Origin: a virus
IMG/VR virus record: IMGVR_UViG_3300011114_000970
Span: 1-52,802 of that record
DNA: 52,802 nucleotides
Reading direction: 5' to 3' (one strand)
Made by a program: the position numbers and the translations under genes. Under the pieces are notes generated by a model. That model had not been told where the DNA came from, ran no database searches, and saw only the letters and a list, made by a program, of their open reading frames with translations. Positions 31,242 to 37,983 of the stretch are shown here, one piece after another (position 1 is the first letter of the stretch; each line of letters begins with the position of its first letter).

Positions 31242-31317
31242 AAGAATCTTTTTTGCAATGGGGCTACTTTTGTTCATTGCCGTGTGCTTGATCGTCCGAG
31301 AGTACTGCGGGATATGA
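31231..31317 (+). CDS. 28-aa membrane peptide, GTG start
   Basis: GTG 31231 lies inside the end of the previous gene, with AGAG just upstream. The product (M)NTERIFFAMGLLLFIAVCLI then VREYCGI is one membrane segment. An internal ATG at 31258 would give a shorter version. It ends two bases before the repeat-rich non-coding block. Tentative because of size. Confidence 0.4.
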   Translation: MNTERIFFAMGLLLFIAVCLIVREYCGI

Positions 31318-31354
31318 CTGGCGGAACATCGGCGGAACTCAGGCGGAACTCGAA

Positions 31355-31391
31355 ACCATACAGGGCATGGGTTAGCGGATATGTTCCGCCA
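31355..31391 (+). repeat. Longer direct repeat, copy 1 (ACCATACAGG ... TTCCGCCA)
   Basis: ACCATACAGGGCATGGG followed by GCGGATATGTTCCGCCA. The same order of blocks recurs at 31531-31561 with a short deletion in between. It ends in an inverted 11-bp site and contains a GCGGA/TCCGC inverted repeat. Confidence 0.8.
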
Positions 31392-31431
31392 CACTCCGCT
31401 TTTTGTTTTATCAGCATGGGAATCAAGCGTA

Positions 31432-31470
31432 GGGGGTGGGAGAGGAGCGTAAGCGAACTCCTCTCCCCCC
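31432..31470 (+). other. Long GC-rich hairpin inside the site array
   Basis: Perfect 10-bp stem GGGAGAGGAG / CTCCTCTCCC (31438-31447 and 31458-31467), extended by GGG/CCC past one bulged T. The loop holds a small CG/CG mini-stem. No T run follows, so it is not a simple terminator. It sits between inverted sites 1 and 2. Confidence 0.8.
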
Positions 31471-31530
31471 GAGTTCCGCCAGTGTCCTCTTCTCTTAGGG
31501 GGTCGGCGGAGCGGCGGATCAAGTGTTTTG

Positions 31531-31561
31531 ACCATACAGGATATGGGATTATGTTCCGCCA
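31531..31561 (+). repeat. Longer direct repeat, copy 2
   Basis: ACCATACAGGATATGGG then ATTATGTTCCGCCA, matching 31355-31391 at both ends. It indicates that part of the array arose by duplication of about 176 bp. Confidence 0.78.
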
Positions 31562-31767
31562 GTGGGGTCAAAAAATGGGGAGTGTGCTGGCGGATCTTAA
31601 CCCCACGAAATGTATGGGTGTCGTTTTTTGCGAAAATTTGTCCCTTGTATCCATTGGGCTCGAGTTCCGCCAGCTGATGAGGTGTGTGCGGGGTATGGGA
31701 TGTAGGTGAGGCTTTTTATTTTTTTATTTTAGAGAGAGAATTCATATTTGACAAAAAGGAGAAAAAT

Positions 31768-31944
31768 ATGAATGTTTCGAAAACAAAAAATAAAGTTCTG
31801 GTTAATGGAGTTAAATATCATAGCGTGTGTGAGGCTTTTTTGAAACTTGAATTGCCTTTAGCAAAGCACCAATTGTTTAGGAAAAAATTAAAAATTGAGA
31901 AAAAAGCGACATATGCAGGCTATGAATTTGAAGTGGTTGAGTGA
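31768..31944 (+). CDS. Small NUMOD1-like DNA-binding protein (58 aa)
   Basis: ATG 31768 is preceded by AAAGGAG with good spacing. The product VNGVKYHSVCEAFLKLELPL ... HQLFRKKLKIEKKATYAGYE has the 'GxxYxSvxeAfxxL...fRxxLK' pattern of short helix-turn-helix modules used by homing-type proteins and phage DNA-binding factors. It is basic. Located between the site array and the terminase genes, it is a candidate to bind that array. Family call is pattern-based. Confidence 0.58.
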   Translation: MNVSKTKNKVLVNGVKYHSVCEAFLKLELPLAKHQLFRKKLKIEKKATYAGYEFEVVE

Positions 31945-31962
31945 ACAACTTTTGTGGGGGGA

Positions 31963-31991
31963 TTTTCTTTTCTTAAATTCCAAGGCATAAT
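31963..31991 (+). promoter_or_regulatory. Promoter-like element P3 ahead of the terminase operon
   Basis: -35 TTTTCT (31963-31968), 17-bp spacer, -10 CATAAT (31986-31991). The hexamers and spacing equal P2 and the -10 equals P1. The -10 is 33 bases before ATG 32024. The A/T-rich upstream part of P1/P2 is not conserved here. Confidence 0.62.
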
Positions 31992-32023
31992 TCATTTATT
32001 CCAACTTTTTTTTGGACCAAATA

Positions 32024-32443
32024 ATGGAGACATCAACAGTTGTAACAGCACCTAAACGCAGGGGCGGGAGGGTGAAAGGTGGGACAGCAGTCAAGCGAGA
32101 CATGCGTGAGCGCTTACTCGGACGACTCGACATGATGACTGTGACACCTTTGGAGGTGATGTATTTGACCATGAAAGATTTTTGGGACAAGGACGAAAAG
32201 ATTGCAGCTTGCGCAATTGCTCGAGACTTAGCGCCTTACATTCATCCAAAGCTAACAGCGATTCAACAACAGATTATAACAGATGACTCGAAAAAAGTGG
32301 CGGATGAGCGCTCCTTTGATAAAATTTTGAATGCATTGGAGCTTGGTGTAGAAATGCGCAAAGATTTGGCGGCTGGTCGAACTTCCAAGGTTATTGCTGA
32401 GCAAACAACAATAATTGAAACAATCGATGACGCTCCTGATTAA
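32024..32443 (+). CDS. terS: Putative small terminase subunit
   Basis: 139 aa from ATG 32024 (GGA seven bases upstream); a TTG at 32012 is an alternative. The N-terminus is basic (PKRRGGRVKGGTAVKRDMRE), the middle helical (MYLTMKDFWDKDEKIAACAI), followed by ARDLAPYIHPKLTAIQQQ. The 'APYxHPKLxAI' segment is a recognised feature of small proteins encoded just before phage large terminases. It would recognise phage DNA and regulate the large subunit. It overlaps the large subunit gene by 17 bases. The fold is not certain. Confidence 0.75.
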   Translation: METSTVVTAPKRRGGRVKGGTAVKRDMRERLLGRLDMMTVTPLEVMYLTMKDFWDKDEKIAACAIARDLAPYIHPKLTAIQQQIITDDSKKVADERSFDKILNALELGVEMRKDLAAGRTSKVIAEQTTIIETIDDAPD

Positions 32444-33842
32444 TGAAATAAAATTAGCGCAGGAAAATTTTCCCCTATTGAGCGATGAAAAGCAGGCTGC
32501 ATTCCTTGCACGAGTGGCTTGGCTCAGTACTGCAAAAGCGCATCAATTACCACCCAAAGATGAATGGTGGTCGATTTGGTTATTGCTCGCTGGACGTGGT
32601 GCAGGGAAAACCCGTGCAGCTGCAGAGTGGACTTGGTGGGAAGGCTGGAAGAACGAAGGCATCCGCTTACTCGTTTCTGCGCCGACTGCGGCTGACATTC
32701 GTGACGTGTGCTTTGAAGGCGACTCGGGGATTATGAATGTTGTGCCGATTGAAATCGTGCAAGACTACAAAAGTTCACTCAATGAACTAACGTTGAAGAA
32801 TGGTTCGATCATAAAGGGCATCCCTGCGTCAGAGCCAACCCGCTTCCGTGGACCCCAATTCCATGGTGGGTGGTTAGATGAGTTGGCTGCTTGGGATTAC
32901 TTAGACGAGTCGTGGGACATGATTCAATTCGGCATGCGACTCGGCCAGCACCCGAAACTTCTTTGCACTTCCACGCCAAAACCCAAGCCGCTGATTGTTG
33001 ATTTGGTCGACAGAGACGGCGAGGATGTGGCGTATACGCAAGCCAGCACGTACGACAATATTGACAATCTTGCTCCAAATTTCAAAAATCAGATCTTGCA
33101 GTATGAAGGTACCAAGATCGGTCGGCAGGAAATCTACGCAGAGATAATCGACCCAGAGGAAAGTGGCATCGTCAAGCGTGACTGGTTCCGCTTATGGGGA
33201 GCTGATAAAACCTTACCGCAGTTTCAGTACATCGTGCAAAGTTACGACTGCGCCACAAGCGACAAGACCAAGAACGACCCGACTGCGTGCACTGTGTGGG
33301 GTGTGTTCAAGCCGAACGAAGATAAAGCCACGTCAGTTATGCTTATTGACTGCTGGACTGAATACTTGCAATACCCAGAGCTTCGCCCACGAGTCGTCGA
33401 GGAATATGATTCAATCTATGGCGATGAGAATGAATTCGGTAATGGCAAAAAAGTCGATATGATCCTCATAGAAGATAAGTCTGCAGGGATTAGTTTGATT
33501 CAGGACTTACAACGTGCGGGTCTGCCTGTGCGCTCTTACAATCCTGGACAAGCAGACAAGATGATGCGTTTGAATATTATTTCCCCCATTATTCAAAAAG
33601 GCAGAGTATACTTGCCTGAGTCGAGTAAAAATGCAGGGTGTGCGAGGGATTGGTGCGAGCCTTTCATCAATCAAATCTGTTCGTTCCCTGAGGTACGGCA
33701 TGATGATTTGGTAGACTCCACGACGCAAGCGTTGCGGATTTTACGAGATCTTGGGTTCTTGGTTATTGATTACATTGAAGACAATAGCGATATGTACGTT
33801 GACGAAACAAAACCTCGTAGAGTAAATCCCTATGCCGTATGA
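32427..33842 (+). CDS. terL: Large terminase subunit
   Basis: 471 aa from ATG 32427. ATPase motifs: Walker A LLAGRGAGKT (53-62), Walker B GGWLDE (Asp151, Glu152), coupling motif CTSTPKP. RNase H-like nuclease residues: SYDCATSD (Asp274), LIEDKSAG (Glu349, Asp350) and RHDDLVDS (Asp426, Asp427). It packages DNA into proheads and cuts it. No strong ribosome site precedes the start, so translation probably depends on coupling to the small subunit. An upstream in-frame TTG at 32415 is less likely. It overlaps the next gene by 11 bases. Confidence 0.95.
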   Translation: MTLLINEIKLAQENFPLLSDEKQAAFLARVAWLSTAKAHQLPPKDEWWSIWLLLAGRGAGKTRAAAEWTWWEGWKNEGIRLLVSAPTAADIRDVCFEGDSGIMNVVPIEIVQDYKSSLNELTLKNGSIIKGIPASEPTRFRGPQFHGGWLDELAAWDYLDESWDMIQFGMRLGQHPKLLCTSTPKPKPLIVDLVDRDGEDVAYTQASTYDNIDNLAPNFKNQILQYEGTKIGRQEIYAEIIDPEESGIVKRDWFRLWGADKTLPQFQYIVQSYDCATSDKTKNDPTACTVWGVFKPNEDKATSVMLIDCWTEYLQYPELRPRVVEEYDSIYGDENEFGNGKKVDMILIEDKSAGISLIQDLQRAGLPVRSYNPGQADKMMRLNIISPIIQKGRVYLPESSKNAGCARDWCEPFINQICSFPEVRHDDLVDSTTQALRILRDLGFLVIDYIEDNSDMYVDETKPRRVNPYAV

Positions 33843-36800
33843 CGAGTTAGGCAACTACATTTCTGAAAGCGTCGCACTCGACGCAATGCGTTACGAGCTG
33901 GCTAAGAGAGGTAGCATGCCTGTTCGTCCTGGTGGTTCAGACGTTCCTTACGTTGCATCAGAAGTCCCGCAACATTACGTAGCTCAACCCCCACCACGTC
34001 CAAGTAGCACCGCTACAAACATTCCGCAAGCGCTGGCTGACCGACTCGGACTGAGCGCTATTCCGCAAGCTGCCTTGGCGATGGCTTCTGGCTTCCCAGC
34101 TGCAGTCGCAAAAAGCATGGGCTATGAAGGTGCAGGTCAGGCGATGCAATATGAGCCGACTTCGCTCGGTGGTAAGGAAATTGCGGAAGGTGTAGCGAGG
34201 TTGCCTGAAAAAATCACAGGCTCAACGATGGGTTTCGGCGCAGTTCCTGAGCTTTGGAACATGAGGGCAAGAGGCATCACCCCTAACGACGTGCGTGTCA
34301 TGGGAGCCAACATGCGACGCATCGGCAATGAGATTGTGGAAATTCCCCCAGACTTCCGTAATGCGCAATCAGGAGGACCAAAACGGCAAAATGCATTCGG
34401 CGAGCCAACTCTCGGCGTCAAGGCTGAAGCGGTCGCTTCCGACATCGGTGATGTGCTGGCTCGGCGCTCAGCAGCTGGCAAAAGCACTGTGCCGTATGTT
34501 AGCGACTTTCTGCCTGAAACAAATATGTACGCAGTGCGTAACACTGGCGAAGGTCAATTGTTAACACCCATAGATCTTCCTGGGGTGAATACTCGTGACC
34601 TCACGAACTATGGGCAGATGTCTCAAGTGAATGAAAGCGCACTCAGGTTCAATGCACAAACATTCCGTGATCAACCGATCGAGCAGTTCAACCGCTACAT
34701 GGATGAGTTCATCAATCCTGAATCTGTGCCAGACCCAATCCGTAAAGGCTGGTCGAAATATTTTGCAGAGCGGGTGCAAGGGCTGTTCCCCACAGCAACA
34801 GAAAAAAGTGAATCGAACGAAGCATGGTCACAGCTCATCCCTCCTGAGGAAAAGAACAAGTATAAGATGCAGTTCCTTGAGGATTTTGTCGCTAAACCAG
34901 AGAACAAAGAGATCGCCAAAGCATCTGGTAAAGACTTACCTTCTGTCGGAGAATACAAAGCTCGAGTTGAAGCAGCTGATAAGTGGCTCAAGGGTCCATT
35001 TACAAATTACGTGCAGAAGTTCGTAGGCACAAAGGAAGACCCGCTGCTCCAATTAGCTGAGAAAGGTTTGACACCTTCCTCGCCTGAGATGCTGCTGCAA
35101 GAAATTGAACATGACTTCTCATCGAGTAGGCGCAGCGCTCTTGAAACTCGTCGCACTCAAGCTGGCTTCCCTGAAAAAGGATTGTATTCTGAAAAAGTAA
35201 CAGCTGCTGAATGGAAACTCGACAGTGCAAAAGGTCAAGAGCGTGAATTGTCGACGCAACAAAACGCTATTGCTCGCCGACTCAACGAAACAAATCCAGG
35301 AGAAGATCCCGCTGTTCTCTCGCCTGAGTTCGCTCGACTGTCCAACCAAGTCACCGCAAAGGTGAATGAAGTTGAAAAGCTAGAAAAGCAACTTGAGAAT
35401 TTACAACTAGCTTCTGCTTATGAAACAATGTCAGATTACTCCATCATGCCGACAACCGCTGGCGAGCTAAAAGGGGAAATGACGTTTGTGGAGTCTCAAC
35501 TGTTCCCGAAATTAGCCAAGACACCTGACGAAGCAAAAATGATTGATCTCTCTCGTACAGGTACGTCGGGCGCTGGAATTGAAGAGGCTGCTAGGGAATA
35601 CGTCCATGACATCATAACAGGTGCGCTACCCATCAATCAAATTAGCAACATGTCGTTTGAAAAGCACGTGGGTCAGAAAGCTGGCGTCCGTGCGCAAGTA
35701 CAAGAAGCTAAGAGAATCGCTGCGAAGGAAAAGATCAATAAGCTAAATGCTTATTCGCAGGAGCGGGTGAATAGCACGCCAGAGTATCTCCGATTCGGTA
35801 ATGCGAATGTTGTGGAGTTTAATAAGACAACTCCGCTGGAAGAAATACGTAGGGGGTTGTCCTTTGAAACAGAAATGTTAGACCACTGCATAGGTTCAGG
35901 CGGAGGTGGTGCAGGGCGTAAGCACTTTATCACTGGTGAAAACCGTGGTCATACTCCTATCATCGACCCAATCACTGGCGAAATTCCAACAGGTTCATCA
36001 GGGAATGACAGAGGTTACGTGGACAGCGTACGTAAAGGCTCGACTCAAATTGCTTCAGTCCGTGACGCAACGACAGGTTACCCAGCGGTGACGATTGAAT
36101 TCAAGAAAAAAAGTGACAATAAATTTGACTTAGGCTACGTCTCGGGTTATAAAAACAAAACCCCAGAATCTATTTATCGCAATGCCACAAGGGATTACCT
36201 AAACAGCCGAGCAGATGAGATTCAAGGTACAGGTTCAGAGTTGACTGGCTATGATCTTTATGATCAGAAGAATTTAACCAATAGAACATTAGCGAGAATG
36301 ACCGACAAAACAGAGCATGAAGTTTCAATGACTCAGCTTGCCGAACTTCCTCGCTTTTTGACGATGAGCGATTTGAAGCAAGCAGTCAACGGCGAGATTG
36401 TAGACATTCCACCTTTGCCAGCTCGCCCAAGTCGTGAAATGTTGCCAGCTGTCATACCTGATCAACAGATTCGTGAATATCGTAGTTGGATAAATGATCG
36501 TTACCCAGACCTCCAAGATCGAATCAATCAAGTCACAGAAGATCTATCTGATATTGACAATGGACGAGTCACTGCGAGTCAATTTGGCTTAGAAGAAGAT
36601 CAAGTCGAAGCGTTCTACAATGCATTGGCGAATGAGCGCAGAGCATTGAGCGAGCAAAGCCGTGCTGAACGACTAGCCCAAGGTCGTGAGATGGGTAACA
36701 ATGATTTAGAAACAACACTCAACGACCCTATTCAAGCAGACTTAGACCAAGCCTATAATATTGTTAGTGAATCGGTTCGTATTCGTCATCCAAGTATAGT

Positions 36801-37983
36801 TGATACAATTAATAGATCTCCAGACACAAGAGATAATCTTGCTTATGTCATTAGAGCTGATCCCCCAAGATATGGTTTACAAAACTACTCTCCTGATGTA
36901 GTTAATTTGATTGCAGAAAGAATAATTGCAGAAGGATTGGCTAATAATCAGGCTCCAAATGCCCGTCTACTGCAGGAATTCGCGCCACGTGGTAATGACC
37001 CCGCTGCATATCGAGATTATTACACAACAGAACACTCAGGTGCAAACCAAGCATTTGATCAAGTTATACAAGCAGAGCGCATGACTCCTGGAGCAATCCA
37101 AGTAGCAATCGCAAGAACAGATGGGGCAAGGAATAACCAAGAGGTTAGGCAGTTTTATAATTTAAATTCTCCTGCTGGTGTTGAGCAATTGAACCACGCA
37201 TTGCGTCGATACGTTGAAGGTCGTGAAGCTGGACCGCCTGATATATTTGCAGAGACGAATCTCCTCCCTGCACTAGCTCCGAGAGATATTGCTGACGAGA
37301 TCGTACCTGTGACTCTTCCTGGTCGTAATGGATTAGTCGGTAGATTAACAAATCTTCTAACTGAAGAAATAAGAAATCTACCTGTAGGAAGAACGGCGCT
37401 CACTCGCTATATCGAAACGCTAAATGAAAATCCCAATGATTTAAATCCTGATATAATAAATATCACAAGGACTTATGACGAAGCTCAAAGATTAGTAAAT
37501 TATTTAACTCAGATAGCGCAGAGTCGTCTTGATAATCTACCCGCAGATGTTCACCAGGAAGTAACCGCCCGTCTACCAGCTACCACGAACGACACACTTC
37601 CAGCGATTCGTCAACGACCCATGGGAGTAAACTTCCTATCAGATGCAATTGACACTATGCCTGTAGACGAGCATATAAATCACCTGCAAGAAATGTATGG
37701 ATCAATCGGTGACCAAATCGAAGATTTATCTAACCGCATGGATCAGCAACAGATTTTACGTTTGATTCGCGAATATGCAGATCAAACTGAAGCAATGGGC
37801 AATCAGTCAGCTGCAAATTCTGTTAATCAAGTTGGTGATACTTTCCGTGACATGATCATTGAAGCTTCTCGTCCAGAAGGTCATGCAACAGGTGGATTAA
37901 TTCAATCTTTTAAATCTGGCGGTGGAGTATCATTCGCAGATAACTATGACGCAATGCGTTACGAATTACTAAGGAATCAATAA
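33832..37983 (+). CDS. Giant polyvalent-type virion protein with PcfJ-like domain (1383 aa)
   Basis: Located between terminase and portal. Residues about 663-790 hold a PcfJ-like pattern: TPLEEIRRGLSFETEMLDHC (His685, Cys686), RGYVDSVRKGSTQIASVRD and YPAVTIEFKKK. Upstream lie coiled-coil segments (NQVTAKVNEVEKLEKQLENL); downstream are long helical repeats without known motifs. The C-terminus reads GGLIQSFKSGGGVSFADNYD then AMRYELLRNQ, and AMRYEL also occurs at residue 18. The size, multi-domain plan and place among head genes suggest a 'polyvalent protein' packaged and injected with DNA to act early; this is inference. Starts in overlap with terL and ends in overlap with the portal gene. Confidence 0.72.
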   Translation: MPYDELGNYISESVALDAMRYELAKRGSMPVRPGGSDVPYVASEVPQHYVAQPPPRPSSTATNIPQALADRLGLSAIPQAALAMASGFPAAVAKSMGYEGAGQAMQYEPTSLGGKEIAEGVARLPEKITGSTMGFGAVPELWNMRARGITPNDVRVMGANMRRIGNEIVEIPPDFRNAQSGGPKRQNAFGEPTLGVKAEAVASDIGDVLARRSAAGKSTVPYVSDFLPETNMYAVRNTGEGQLLTPIDLPGVNTRDLTNYGQMSQVNESALRFNAQTFRDQPIEQFNRYMDEFINPESVPDPIRKGWSKYFAERVQGLFPTATEKSESNEAWSQLIPPEEKNKYKMQFLEDFVAKPENKEIAKASGKDLPSVGEYKARVEAADKWLKGPFTNYVQKFVGTKEDPLLQLAEKGLTPSSPEMLLQEIEHDFSSSRRSALETRRTQAGFPEKGLYSEKVTAAEWKLDSAKGQERELSTQQNAIARRLNETNPGEDPAVLSPEFARLSNQVTAKVNEVEKLEKQLENLQLASAYETMSDYSIMPTTAGELKGEMTFVESQLFPKLAKTPDEAKMIDLSRTGTSGAGIEEAAREYVHDIITGALPINQISNMSFEKHVGQKAGVRAQVQEAKRIAAKEKINKLNAYSQERVNSTPEYLRFGNANVVEFNKTTPLEEIRRGLSFETEMLDHCIGSGGGGAGRKHFITGENRGHTPIIDPITGEIPTGSSGNDRGYVDSVRKGSTQIASVRDATTGYPAVTIEFKKKSDNKFDLGYVSGYKNKTPESIYRNATRDYLNSRADEIQGTGSELTGYDLYDQKNLTNRTLARMTDKTEHEVSMTQLAELPRFLTMSDLKQAVNGEIVDIPPLPARPSREMLPAVIPDQQIREYRSWINDRYPDLQDRINQVTEDLSDIDNGRVTASQFGLEEDQVEAFYNALANERRALSEQSRAERLAQGREMGNNDLETTLNDPIQADLDQAYNIVSESVRIRHPSIVDTINRSPDTRDNLAYVIRADPPRYGLQNYSPDVVNLIAERIIAEGLANNQAPNARLLQEFAPRGNDPAAYRDYYTTEHSGANQAFDQVIQAERMTPGAIQVAIARTDGARNNQEVRQFYNLNSPAGVEQLNHALRRYVEGREAGPPDIFAETNLLPALAPRDIADEIVPVTLPGRNGLVGRLTNLLTEEIRNLPVGRTALTRYIETLNENPNDLNPDIINITRTYDEAQRLVNYLTQIAQSRLDNLPADVHQEVTARLPATTNDTLPAIRQRPMGVNFLSDAIDTMPVDEHINHLQEMYGSIGDQIEDLSNRMDQQQILRLIREYADQTEAMGNQSAANSVNQVGDTFRDMIIEASRPEGHATGGLIQSFKSGGGVSFADNYDAMRYELLRNQ

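Larger units (their letters stand above)
31319..31672 (+). repeat. Array of 11-bp sites (consensus NGGCGGAACWY) in a non-coding block
   Basis: Three direct copies run head to tail at exact 11-bp spacing (31319, 31330, 31341). Four inverted copies follow at 31381-31391, 31471-31481, 31551-31561 and 31662-31672. The outer inverted copies are perfect TGGCGGAACAT or TGGCGGAACTC on the minus strand. Degenerate sites lie at 31505-31520 (two adjoining) and 31588-31598. No convincing gene occupies 31318-31767: frames are open on both strands but low in protein-like signal, and the block is GC-richer than its surroundings. Candidate replication origin, packaging recognition site or operator cluster just upstream of the terminase genes. 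Confidence 0.85.

Noticed and set aside
31319-31672. CRISPR-like array
   Set aside because: Units are only 11 bp, occur in both orientations and have irregular or zero spacers; no cas genes nearby.
31182-31709. Open frames of about 129-141 codons on both strands over the site array
   Set aside because: They are open on several frames at once, have Arg/Pro/Ser-rich translations without protein-like blocks, lack ribosome sites, and coincide with repeated 11-bp motifs; GC-rich non-coding DNA explains them.
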